From the NCBI GenBank assembly GCA_946479335.1, contig CAMLFP010000186.1:1-10413 (forward strand): 10,413 bases of DNA, written 5' to 3'. The position numbers and the translations under genes were made by a program. The notes beneath the pieces were generated by a model that ran no database searches, was not told where the DNA came from, and saw nothing but the letters and a program-made list of their open reading frames with translations. This DNA comes from an uncultured Archangium sp. (GTDB taxonomy: Bacteria; Myxococcota; Myxococcia; Myxococcales; Myxococcaceae). The stretch's first letter is position 1, and each line of letters opens with the position of its first letter. Shown here one piece after another: positions 1-6,934 of the stretch.

Positions 1-2124
1 GTCGTCCTGGCGAGCGCTGGTCCACACTACGCGGGCGCCGATGATGGGCTGGTTCTTCTCGTCGACCACCGTGCCCTCGATGACGCCGGCGCCGGTGAGC
101 TCGAGGTCGAGCGCCGCTTCTTCACGGCCCCTGATGGAGAGGGTCGTGCTCACGAACGCGCCCTTCGTCTCGCTGGTGGCGGTGATGACGTGCGCGCCGC
201 GGTGGAGACCTTCGAGCACATAGCGACCGCGCTCGTCGCTGACCGTGCTCACGGAGGTGAGCTCCGACGCCGCGGAGACCTTCGCGCCGGAGACCGGCAC
301 CTTGTGACGCGTGACCACGCCGCGTACCAGCGCCATGCGGTTGACCTCGAGCGTCACCTCCGGTGCGTCGGACTTCGCGAAGTAGCGGCGCGGTTGGTCG
401 ACGGCCCACGGCTCTGCAGTGAAGACCAGCTCGCCCGGAGGCACACCGTCGAGCACGAAGCGCCCATCGTTCTGGCTGAAGGCGTCGACCTCGCGGCCGG
501 TGGCCACGGTGTGAGCGGTGACGTTCGCGCCGGGCACGGGCTTGCCGTTGTTCATCACCACGCCGCTGACGCGCACCCCTTGCTTCACCACCAACGTGAG
601 CGGGCGTGCGGGCTCGCCCACGAGCGCGCTCACCACCTGCAGCGGGCTGAAGCTGGTGCCGTTGGCGACGGCGTGCACGCGGTACTCACCCGGCGCGACG
701 TTGAGCGAGAAGCGCCCGAGCGGGTCGGTGCGTGCGACGCCGCGCCGGGCGAGGTCGCTGTTTTGCCAGATGCGCTGGTTCGCGGTGACCAGCGCGTCAG
801 CGACCGGGTGCGCGCTCTGGTCGACGACCACCCCTTCGATGAGGGCCTCCGGTGCGAGCACCACGTCGCGCGAGGTGGGCCCGTCGATGGTCAGCCGCAT
901 GCTCATCGCGCCGTACCCGCGCGCCTCGACGGTGAGCTGACTTTCGCCGACTGGGAGGCAGAGCGCGTACGCGCCGCGGGCGTCGGTGTGCGCCCCCGAG
1001 GTGCGGGCGGGGCGAACGACGGCGTTGGCAATCGGCCCCGAGCCGGAGTCGAACACGTGGCCGGTGAGCATCGCGGGGCAGCCCGACGGCACGACGAGCT
1101 CGAGCGACTCAGGGCGCGGCTTCTCGTCGGGGTTTCGCAGATCGAGGTCGACGATGACGGGCGCGTGACCATCGACGAACGCGCCGACGCCGACCGCGAC
1201 CGCGGGCTGTACGCCGAAGTCGAAGGTGCCGTCGGTCGCGGTGATGCGCTCCTGCGGCGGTGCGTCGGTGGGTTGCTCATCCATCGTGAGGGTGACGGTG
1301 GCGCCCGCGAGCGGCGCGCCGTCGAGGAGTACGCGGCCCGCGACCTTGCGGTTGGGTGCGTTGGGCTGCGCACGCCAAGACGGCAGCGGACCGGTGGCGG
1401 GCACGACGTCTGCGACCGTGGTGCGTGAAGACGCGCTGACGACGGCGGGCGTCGGCGCGGTGTCTGCGGCCATCGACGTTCCGTCAGGAGAACAGCGCAG
1501 CGCCAGCCCGCCGAAGATGAAGAGCACCAACGCCACCGCCACCGCTGCCACGTGCTTGAGCTTCATCAGCATCACTCCAGTGAGGGAAAAGGGAGAGGTC
1601 TTCGACTGCGCGAGCGGCAGCAGCACCGCCGACCAGTGCTCGCGGCCGCCCGCCTGCGCGTCGAGCCGCGCGCGCAGCGTGTCGAGGCCCTGTTTGAGCC
1701 GCCAACGAACCGTGCCCGGCGGCAGCTGCAGCTTCTCGCCGATGGCCGTCGCGTCGAGCCCCTCGAAGTAGCGGAGGTAGACGACGGTGCGCGTGGGCTC
1801 CGGGAGCTCCGAGACGAACGTCGCCAGCTGGCGCTGCGCCTCGAGGCGCTCCAGCACCACGTCGGGCGTCGGTTCAGGCTCGGGGAGTTCGACCGCCGCG
1901 TCGCGACGCACCCTGCGCGCCGTGGTGCGGTGGTGGAACGCCGCGAGGTTCCGCAGCGCGCCCGCGAACCAGCCGCGTGACGGGTGGTCGACCGACAGCG
2001 CGGCCTCCCACGCGTCTTGCGCGAGGTCGTCGGCGTCAGCGTCGCTGGTCAGTGAGCGCGCGAGTCGCCGCACCCACGTCGTGTTGGCGAGCGCGTCGTC
2101 GAGGCTGGGTGGGACAGGCGTCAT
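1..2124 (-). CDS. ECF sigma factor fused to a membrane helix and carboxypeptidase-regulatory-like repeats (3' end outside window)
   Basis: Translating the minus strand from the ATG at 2124 gives 708 codons without a stop to the window edge. Residues 15-75 look like sigma region 2 (DADDLAQDAWEAAL, then GWFAGALRNLAAFHHR). Residues 95-155 look like sigma region 4 (LPEPTRTVVYLRYFEGL, then an HTH with PPGTVRWRLKQGLDTLRARL). A linker (156-186) leads to one hydrophobic helix (about 192-209) preceded by K188 and K190, which predicts N-inside, C-outside. Then come CarboxypepD_reg-like beta-sandwich repeats starting near 260, 351, 428, 517, 598 and 680, each opening with a G-x-V...P-x-x-(G/A)-A-x-V pattern. 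C211 is not in a lipobox because the preceding residue is Arg. The start is fixed by an in-frame TGA two codons upstream; GGTGA is the likely RBS. Known: ECF factors direct transcription of envelope-stress and similar regulons. Inferred: the ectodomain senses or tethers and the sigma part is released by proteolysis. Two separate genes cannot be fully excluded (internal start at 1566). Confidence 0.85.
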   Translation of the reverse strand, partial: MTPVPPSLDDALANTTWVRRLARSLTSDADADDLAQDAWEAALSVDHPSRGWFAGALRNLAAFHHRTTARRVRRDAAVELPEPEPTPDVVLERLEAQRQLATFVSELPEPTRTVVYLRYFEGLDATAIGEKLQLPPGTVRWRLKQGLDTLRARLDAQAGGREHWSAVLLPLAQSKTSPFSLTGVMLMKLKHVAAVAVALVLFIFGGLALRCSPDGTSMAADTAPTPAVVSASSRTTVADVVPATGPLPSWRAQPNAPNRKVAGRVLLDGAPLAGATVTLTMDEQPTDAPPQERITATDGTFDFGVQPAVAVGVGAFVDGHAPVIVDLDLRNPDEKPRPESLELVVPSGCPAMLTGHVFDSGSGPIANAVVRPARTSGAHTDARGAYALCLPVGESQLTVEARGYGAMSMRLTIDGPTSRDVVLAPEALIEGVVVDQSAHPVADALVTANQRIWQNSDLARRGVARTDPLGRFSLNVAPGEYRVHAVANGTSFSPLQVVSALVGEPARPLTLVVKQGVRVSGVVMNNGKPVPGANVTAHTVATGREVDAFSQNDGRFVLDGVPPGELVFTAEPWAVDQPRRYFAKSDAPEVTLEVNRMALVRGVVTRHKVPVSGAKVSAASELTSVSTVSDERGRYVLEGLHRGAHVITATSETKGAFVSTTLSIRGREEAALDLELTGAGVIEGTVVDEKNQPIIGARVVWTSARQDD
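1564..1578 (-). promoter_or_regulatory. Possible internal ribosome binding site and start for the ectodomain part
   Basis: On the minus strand GGAG (1575-1578) lies 8 bases before an in-frame ATG (1564-1566, Met187 of the fusion). It opens a peptide starting MKLKH followed by the hydrophobic helix. This looks like a normal start for a separate membrane-anchored protein, so a second, sigma-less product is possible. A TGA in another frame overlaps a neighbouring ATG here (GTGATG), as often seen between coupled genes. Function is inferred only. Confidence 0.4.
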
Positions 2125-2208
2125 CGTTCACCGTGAGAGTTGCCGTGGCACCTCCAGGTGTTGGAGCTTCGCTTGAGTCGCGGGTTGCCGGGAGGGCGGG
2201 GTTTGCTT
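2125..2208. promoter_or_regulatory. Divergent promoter region between the sigma fusion and the surA-like operon
   Basis: This 84-bp non-coding gap must hold the promoters of both divergent units. A dyad CACCT-CC-AGGTG lies at 2149-2160. Read on the minus strand, CGGCAAC occurs twice, about 45 bases apart, and could be part of ECF-type promoter elements. No clear sigma-70 -35/-10 pair is visible. The assignment rests on position and no promoter start is proposed. Confidence 0.5.
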
Positions 2209-3174
2209 ATGTGCCTCCGCGTGAAGAGAGCGCTGATCAGTCTGCTGGTGTTGGCGCTGCCCGTGCGCGCGGAGCTGGTCGACCGCGTCGCCGCCGTCGT
2301 CAACAACGACATCATCACCTTGTCGGAGGTCGAGAGCCGCGTGGGCCCCGACTTCCAGCGCCTGCGCATGGAGCCGGACCCGGCCAAGCGCGCCGCGTTA
2401 CGCGACGAGCTCGTGAAGCGCAGCCTCGATCTGCTCATCGGCGAGAAGCTGATGGAGGCCCAGGTCAAGGAGCTCAACATCGAGGTCGCCGACTCCGAAA
2501 TCGACATGTCGCTGGCCGACGTGAAGAAGAACAACAACATGACCGACGAGCAGCTGGAGCAGGCGCTCGCGCAAGAGGGCTACACCATCCCCACCTACAA
2601 GAACTTCATGCGCAAGCACCTCGCGCGCCTGAAGCTGGTGAACTTGAAGGTCCGCAGCAAGGTGAAGATCTCCGACGAAGACCTGAAGGCCGAGTACGCG
2701 AAGTGGGCGCACGACGAGGCGCACGAGTACGAGGTGCACGCGCGGCACATCCTCGTGCAGGTGCCCGGCAAGGCCACCGACGAGCAGGTCGACGCGGCCT
2801 ACAAGAAGGCGCTCGCGCTCGCGGAAGAAGCGAAGAAGCCCGGCGTCGACTTCGGCGAGCTGGCGAAGAAGAAGAGCGAAGGCCCCTCGGCGGCCGATGG
2901 TGGCGACCTGGGCTTCTTCAAGCGCGGCGTGATGACCGCCGAGTTCGAGCGCTCCGCGTTCACGCTGCCCGTCGGCGGCGTCTCCGAGCCCATCCGCACC
3001 AAGTTCGGCTGGCACGTACTCAAGGTCGAAGAGAAGCGCGCGCTGGCGGCGCCGCCGCTCGACGAGGTGAAGGACCAGTTGCGCGAGCGGATGCTCCGCG
3101 GCCAGATGGAGAAGTACACCGAGCAGTTCGTGCAGGAGCTCCGCGCGAGCGCCGTGGTCGAAGTCAAACTCTGA
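2209..3174 (+). CDS. surA: SurA-like periplasmic peptidyl-prolyl isomerase (single parvulin domain)
   Basis: A 321-residue exported chaperone/isomerase. Residues 1-21 form a Sec signal peptide (basic CLRVKR, hydrophobic LISLLVLAL, then VRA before ELVD, a good signal peptidase I site). Residues 22-45 (VDRVAAVVNNDIITLSEVE) match the start of the SurA N-terminal chaperone domain, which continues as a helical segment to about 170. Residues 174-276 form a PpiC parvulin domain with HARHILVQ, GGDLGFFKRG and FGWHVLKVEE. E. coli SurA is longer and has two parvulin domains; one domain is common outside the gammaproteobacteria. Known role: folding of outer-membrane proteins in the periplasm. The ATG at 2209 is preferred to the nearby in-frame GTG (2221), because a purine-rich GGAGGG/GGGG stretch precedes it at 2191-2201, although the spacing is slightly long. 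First gene of the operon; pdxA starts 3 bases after its stop, as in the enterobacterial surA-pdxA pair. Confidence 0.88.
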   Translation: MCLRVKRALISLLVLALPVRAELVDRVAAVVNNDIITLSEVESRVGPDFQRLRMEPDPAKRAALRDELVKRSLDLLIGEKLMEAQVKELNIEVADSEIDMSLADVKKNNNMTDEQLEQALAQEGYTIPTYKNFMRKHLARLKLVNLKVRSKVKISDEDLKAEYAKWAHDEAHEYEVHARHILVQVPGKATDEQVDAAYKKALALAEEAKKPGVDFGELAKKKSEGPSAADGGDLGFFKRGVMTAEFERSAFTLPVGGVSEPIRTKFGWHVLKVEEKRALAAPPLDEVKDQLRERMLRGQMEKYTEQFVQELRASAVVEVKL

Positions 3175-3177
3175 CCC

Positions 3178-4152
3178 ATGAAACCGCGCGTCGGCATCTC
3201 GCTGGGTGACCCGTCGGGCATCGGCGCGGAGGTCACCCTCAAGGCGCTCGCGAACCCGAAGGTGCAGCGCGCGCTGACGCCGGTGCTGTTCGGCGACGCG
3301 TCGCTGCGCACGAAGCACGAGCTGCGCGTGGTGAGCCGGCTCGCCGCGCACGACCGCAAGCCCGGCAAGCCCACGCGCCTCGGCGGCCTCGCGCAGCTGG
3401 CCTACGTGAACGCTGCCATCGCCGCCGCGCAGGCCGGAGAGGTCGATGCCCTCTGCACCGCGCCGGTCTCGAAGGAGGCCATCTCGAAGGCGGGTGTGCC
3501 GTTCTCTGGCCACACCGAGCTGCTCGCGGAGGCCTTCGGCGTCGAGGTGATGATGCTGATGAAGGGCCCGAAGCTCTCGGTGGCGCTGGCGACGAACCAC
3601 CTGCCGCTGCGCGAAGTGCCGGGCGCGCTGACGCTGCCGAAGCTGGTGAAGCAGCTCTCGCGGTTGTCTGACGGGTGGACCGCGCTGGTCGGCAAGAAGC
3701 CGCGCATCGCGGTGTGCGGCGTGAACCCGCACGCGGGCGACGGTGGCGTGTTGGGTGATGAAGAAATCCGCGTCATCGCGCCGGCCATCGCGCAGGCGCG
3801 GCGCAACGGCGTCGACGCGCACGGGCCGTTCGCCGCTGACGGACTGTTTGCGAAGATGCCCCTCACCCCTCGCTCCGCGAGACCCTCTCCCCAGGGAGAG
3901 GGAGGCTCGTTCGACGTGGCGCTGGCGATGTTCCACGACCAGGGGCTGGTGGCGACCAAGACGCTCGACTTCACGCGCACCGTCAACGTGACGCTGGGGC
4001 TGCCGGTGCCGCGCACGTCTCCCGACCACGGCGTGGCGTACGACATCGCGGGGAAGAATCGCGCTGACGAGACGCCGATGGTGTCTGCGCTGCTCGACGC
4101 GGCGTCGTTCGTTCACACTTCTTCACGGCGTCGCGCTCCGCGTCGTCGCTAA
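3178..4152 (+). CDS. pdxA: 4-hydroxythreonine-4-phosphate dehydrogenase PdxA, with an in-frame insertion
   Basis: Cytoplasmic NAD-dependent oxidation and decarboxylation of 4-phospho-hydroxy-L-threonine in the DXP-dependent pyridoxal phosphate pathway. The 324 residues carry family motifs in order: GISLGDPSGIGAEVTLKA near the N-terminus, TAPVSKEAI (94-102), GHTELLAE (111-118), NHLPL (140-144), GVNPHAGDGG (181-190), AMFHDQGL (250-257), VTLGLPVPRTSPDHG (271-285). H141, H185 and H253 correspond to the metal-binding histidines of the E. coli enzyme. Two oddities: about 15 extra residues (roughly 228-242, rich in Pro, Arg and Ser) between the ADGLF and FDVALAMFHDQ segments, encoded by a palindromic repeat; and a basic tail, HTSSRRRAPRRR. 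The segment between FGD and LGGLAQ also looks shorter than usual. All metal ligands remain, so the enzyme may still work, but the insertion sits just before a metal-binding motif. Confidence 0.92.
   Translation: MKPRVGISLGDPSGIGAEVTLKALANPKVQRALTPVLFGDASLRTKHELRVVSRLAAHDRKPGKPTRLGGLAQLAYVNAAIAAAQAGEVDALCTAPVSKEAISKAGVPFSGHTELLAEAFGVEVMMLMKGPKLSVALATNHLPLREVPGALTLPKLVKQLSRLSDGWTALVGKKPRIAVCGVNPHAGDGGVLGDEEIRVIAPAIAQARRNGVDAHGPFAADGLFAKMPLTPRSARPSPQGEGGSFDVALAMFHDQGLVATKTLDFTRTVNVTLGLPVPRTSPDHGVAYDIAGKNRADETPMVSALLDAASFVHTSSRRRAPRRR
3859..3902. repeat. REP/MITE-like palindromic element inside pdxA
   Basis: Two hairpins lie next to each other. The first is CTCGC-TCC-GCGAG (3869-3881, 5-bp perfect arms). 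The second is CCCTCTCCC-CA-GGGAGAGGG (3883-3902, 9-bp perfect arms with a 2-base loop). They follow a pyrimidine-rich CCCCTCACCCCT. From memory, CCCTCACCC...CCCTCTCCC...GGGAGAGGG sequences are common as dispersed intergenic repeats in several GC-rich proteobacteria. Here the element is read in frame as about 15 residues that PdxA relatives lack, which suggests an insertion of a multiple of three. Confidence 0.7.
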
Positions 4153-4165
4153 CCCGAAAGCCACC

Positions 4166-5041
4166 ATGAGCCTTGGATCGAGAAGCACCGCGGAAGAAGC
4201 GCTGCAGGGGCAGTCCCTCGCTGGCAAGACGGTCATCGTCACTGGCGCCACATCGGGTATCGGCACCGAGACCGCGCGCGTGCTGGCGAAGGCCGGCGCG
4301 AACGTCATCATCGCGGTGCGCAACGTGAAGGCCGGCCAGGAGCTCGCCAAGACGCTCGGCGCGAACGTCGAAGCGATGGAGCTGGAGCTGGGCGACCTCG
4401 ACTCCGTGAAGCGCTTCACCGACGCGTACCTCGCCAGCGGCCGCCCGCTGCACCTGCTCATCAACAACGCCGGCATCATGGCCACGCCCAAGGGCGAGAC
4501 GAAGCAGGGCTTCGAGTTGCAGGTCGGCACCAACCACGTCGGCCACTTCGCGCTCACCACAGCGCTGCTGCCGGTGCTCGAGAAGTCGGCGCCGTCGCGC
4601 ATCGTCGCGTTGTCGAGCGAGGCACACAAGATGGGCAAGGGCGCGCGGCTCCTCGCGGCGCTCGAGAAGAAGCCCACCGACTATTCGCCGTTCGGCGCGT
4701 ACGGAGACTCGAAGCTCGGCAACGTGCTCTTCGTGAAGGCGCTCGCGAAGCGGCTCCCCGCGGGCGTCGAGGCGTTCTCGCTTCACCCCGGCGTCATCAA
4801 CACCAACCTCTCGCGCAGCATGGGGGTGATGGGCGCCATCTTCCGCGTGGTGGGCGGGCTCTTCATGAAGAGCATCCCGCAGGGCGCCGCGACCAGCGTG
4901 TACGCAGCCACCGCTCCGGAGTTGAAGGGCCAGTCGGGCGCGTACCTCGCGGACTGCAAGGTGGCGAAGACCAGCGCTGCCGGCGTCGACGCCGAGCTGG
5001 CGGAGAAGGTGTGGGCGGCGAGCGAGAAGGCCATCGCGTGA
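4166..5041 (+). CDS. Short-chain dehydrogenase/reductase (retinol dehydrogenase/WWOX-like), first of a tandem pair
   Basis: A 291-residue classical SDR, cytoplasmic, with no signal or membrane segment. It shows the Rossmann cofactor motif TGATSGIG (26-33), R52 after the second beta strand (AVRNVKAG, suggesting NADP preference), NNAG (100-103), N124, the catalytic Ser at 150/151 (VALSSEAH) and YGDSK with Y179 and K183. The layout with LHLLINNAG, TNHVGHF and LHPGVINTNL is that of retinol-dehydrogenase/protochlorophyllide-reductase-like SDRs, whose substrates are often unknown; the true substrate cannot be read from the sequence. The ATG is 13 bases after the pdxA stop, with only a weak RBS (GAAAG), suggesting translational coupling. 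The next gene is a clear paralogue that overlaps its stop codon by 4 bases. Confidence 0.9.
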   Translation: MSLGSRSTAEEALQGQSLAGKTVIVTGATSGIGTETARVLAKAGANVIIAVRNVKAGQELAKTLGANVEAMELELGDLDSVKRFTDAYLASGRPLHLLINNAGIMATPKGETKQGFELQVGTNHVGHFALTTALLPVLEKSAPSRIVALSSEAHKMGKGARLLAALEKKPTDYSPFGAYGDSKLGNVLFVKALAKRLPAGVEAFSLHPGVINTNLSRSMGVMGAIFRVVGGLFMKSIPQGAATSVYAATAPELKGQSGAYLADCKVAKTSAAGVDAELAEKVWAASEKAIA

Positions 5042-5916
5042 CGCTCGGCAGCCGCTCCACCGCGCAGGAGGCGCTCCGCGGCGCGTCGCTCACGGGGAAG
5101 ACCGTCATCATCACCGGCGCGTCGTCGGGCATCGGCCTGGAGACCGCGAAAGCGTTGTCCTCCGCCGGTGCGCACGTGGTGCTGGCGGTGCGCAACGTGA
5201 AAGCCGGAGAAGCGGTGGCGAAGACGCTGCCGAACGCCTCGGAGGTGCGTGCGCTCGATTTGAGTGACTTGAACTCCGTGCGCGCGTTCACCGCCGCGTG
5301 GGGCACGCGCCCGCTGCACCTGCTCATCAACAACGCGGGCCTGATGGGCCTGCCGCCGAGCACCACCGCGCAGGGCTTCGAGACGCAGCTGGCGACGAAC
5401 CACCTCGCGCACTTCCTGCTGACGACGCAGCTGCTGCCAGCGCTGCAGCCCGGCGCGCGCGTGGTGACGGTGTCGAGCCGCGCGCACAAGCGCTCGAAGC
5501 GCGAGCGGCTGCTGGCGTCGTTGGAGAAGAAGCCCACCGCGTATTCGCCGATGGGCATGTACGGCGACTCGAAGCTGGCGAACGCACTCTTCACGCGCGC
5601 GCTGGCGAAGCGGCTGCCCGCGGGCATGGAGGCCTTCGCGGTGCACCCCGGCATCGTGGTCACCAACATCACGCAGGGGCTTCGACTCCCGGGCATCATC
5701 GTCTCGGCGTTCCGCACCCTCGGGCCGTTCCTCTTCAAGACGGCGGAGCAGGGCGCGGCGACCACGGTGTACGCGGCGCTGGCGCCGGAGCTCGCGGGCA
5801 AGTCAGGCGCGTACCTCGCCGACTGCGCCATCACGGAGACCAACACCGACGGGAGCGACCTCGCGTTGGCCGAGCAGGTGTGGACGTTGAGCGAGCGCGC
5901 CGTCGCGGAGGTGTGA
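5038..5916 (+). CDS. Short-chain dehydrogenase/reductase, second of a tandem pair
   Basis: A 292-residue classical SDR and close paralogue of the upstream gene; both begin (S/T)LGSRSTA-x-EAL and align end to end with well over half of residues identical by eye. Motifs: TGASSGIG (26-33), AVRNVKAG with R52, NNAG (98-101), N121, Ser 146/147 (TVSSRAH), YGDSK with Y175 and K179. All catalytic residues are intact, so neither copy is a relic. The GTG at 5038 is chosen over the ATG at 5011: it overlaps the upstream stop as GTGA, has GAGAAGG (5024-5030) 7 bases before it, and makes the two N-termini line up exactly. The loop after the NNAG motif and the region near residues 150-156 (basic KRSKRER) differ most from the first copy, hinting at different substrates. 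The substrate is unknown. Confidence 0.9.
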   Translation: MTLGSRSTAQEALRGASLTGKTVIITGASSGIGLETAKALSSAGAHVVLAVRNVKAGEAVAKTLPNASEVRALDLSDLNSVRAFTAAWGTRPLHLLINNAGLMGLPPSTTAQGFETQLATNHLAHFLLTTQLLPALQPGARVVTVSSRAHKRSKRERLLASLEKKPTAYSPMGMYGDSKLANALFTRALAKRLPAGMEAFAVHPGIVVTNITQGLRLPGIIVSAFRTLGPFLFKTAEQGAATTVYAALAPELAGKSGAYLADCAITETNTDGSDLALAEQVWTLSERAVAEV

Positions 5917-5917
5917 C

Positions 5918-6877
5918 GTGCGCGTCTTCGTCACCGGCGGCAGCGGCTTCATCGGTGGGCACGTCATCGAGAAGCTCCACGCGTCGGGGCACGAGGTGGT
6001 CGCGCTCGCGCGCTCCGCATCATCTGAAAAGGTCGTGGAGGGTTACGGCGCGACGCCGGTGCGCGGTGACTTGAGCACCGTCGACGCGGCGATGCTCGCG
6101 GGCTGCGACGCCGTCATCCACGCCGCGGCCTTCGTCGAAGAGTGGGGCACGCGCGCGGAGTTCGAAGCAGCGAACGTCCTCGGCACCCAGCGCGTGTTGG
6201 ACGCGGCGAAGCAGGCGGGCGTGAAGCGCTTCATCCTCGTCGGCACCGAGGCCGCGCTCTTCAACGGCGAAGACTTGAACGACGTCGATGAGACCGCGCC
6301 CTACGCCACGCCGCAGCGCTTTCTGTATTCAGAGACCAAGGCCGAAGCCGAGCGCCGCGTGCTGGCCGCCAACGCCGAGGGCTTCACGACGCTGAGCATC
6401 CGCCCGCGGCTGGTGTGGGGCCCGCGCGATGCGTCGGTGCTGCCCGCGGTGCTGGAGGTCGCGCAGAAGGGGGGCTGGGCGTGGTTCGACGGCGGCCGCC
6501 AGCGCACCTCCACCACGCACGTCTTCAACCTCGTTGCGGCGCTGGAGCTGGCGTTGACGCGCGGCCGTGGCGGCGAGGCGTACTTCGTGTGCGACGACGG
6601 CACGCGCACCATGCACGACTTCCTGTCGGCCTCCGCGCGCACCCGCGGCGTCACGCTGCCGGAGCGCTCGGTGCCGACGTGGTTGATGCGCGGGCTGGCG
6701 GTGCTGGTCGAAGGCGTGTGGACGCTCCTGGGCCTCCAGCGCCGGCCGCCGTTCACGCGCTTCGCCATCTTCATGATGTCGGCGTCGGTGACGGTGAACG
6801 CCGCGAAGGCCCGCCGGGAGCTGGGCTACCAGCCGGTCGTCTCGGTCGATGAGGGGCTCGCGGCCTTGCGGTCTTGA
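5918..6877 (+). CDS. NAD(P)-dependent epimerase/3-beta-hydroxysteroid dehydrogenase-like extended SDR
   Basis: A 319-residue extended SDR. The N-terminal Rossmann motif TGGSGFIGGH (6-15) is followed by GDL (50-52), VIHAAA (66-71), the NVLGTQRVLDAA helix, VGTEAALF (where a Thr replaces the more usual Ser of VSS/VST) and YSETK with Y137 and K141. RPRLVWGPRD (156-165 region) and the late HVFNLVAALELAL segment are typical of the 3-beta-HSD/sugar-epimerase branch. The C-terminal half contains a hydrophobic stretch near 255-270 (LMRGLAVLVEGVWTLLGL) that may touch the membrane, as in sterol-type members. Start GTG at 5918, one base after the upstream stop, so it is in the same operon as the two SDRs. 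The three reductases may act on a common substrate, but nothing in the sequence names it. Confidence 0.88.
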   Translation: MRVFVTGGSGFIGGHVIEKLHASGHEVVALARSASSEKVVEGYGATPVRGDLSTVDAAMLAGCDAVIHAAAFVEEWGTRAEFEAANVLGTQRVLDAAKQAGVKRFILVGTEAALFNGEDLNDVDETAPYATPQRFLYSETKAEAERRVLAANAEGFTTLSIRPRLVWGPRDASVLPAVLEVAQKGGWAWFDGGRQRTSTTHVFNLVAALELALTRGRGGEAYFVCDDGTRTMHDFLSASARTRGVTLPERSVPTWLMRGLAVLVEGVWTLLGLQRRPPFTRFAIFMMSASVTVNAAKARRELGYQPVVSVDEGLAALRS

Positions 6878-6934
6878 AAGTCAGCGCCCGAACGGCACAT
6901 AACCCCGTCGTCACCACTTCTTCCGGAGAGCTTC

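Noticed and set aside
190..1428. Long plus-strand open frame of 412 codons
   Set aside because: Its translation is Arg/His/Ala-rich without domain features, and it lies antisense to the sigma/CarboxypepD_reg frame, which has clear repeats. It is a GC-rich shadow.
1490..1566. Lipoprotein reading of the ectodomain, with Cys211 as lipid anchor
   Set aside because: The residue before the Cys is Arg and the sequence LALRC does not fit a lipobox, so a membrane helix is the better reading.
2140..2208. Longer N-terminus for the surA-like protein, from a TTG at 2140
   Set aside because: It would place 23 residues in front of a well-formed signal peptide and would take up most of the divergent promoter region.
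1977..3209. Plus-strand open frame of 410 codons overlapping the surA-like gene
   Set aside because: Different frame from the parvulin, Arg/Gly-rich translation, no motif. Shadow.
2398..4116. Minus-strand open frame of 572 codons opposite surA and pdxA
   Set aside because: Low-complexity Arg/Leu/His-rich translation with no recognisable domain, antisense to two confidently identified genes. Long antisense frames are common at this GC content.
5298..6074. Plus-strand frame of 258 codons across the second SDR and the epimerase start
   Set aside because: It runs out of frame through two motif-bearing genes and has composition typical of a shifted GC-rich frame.
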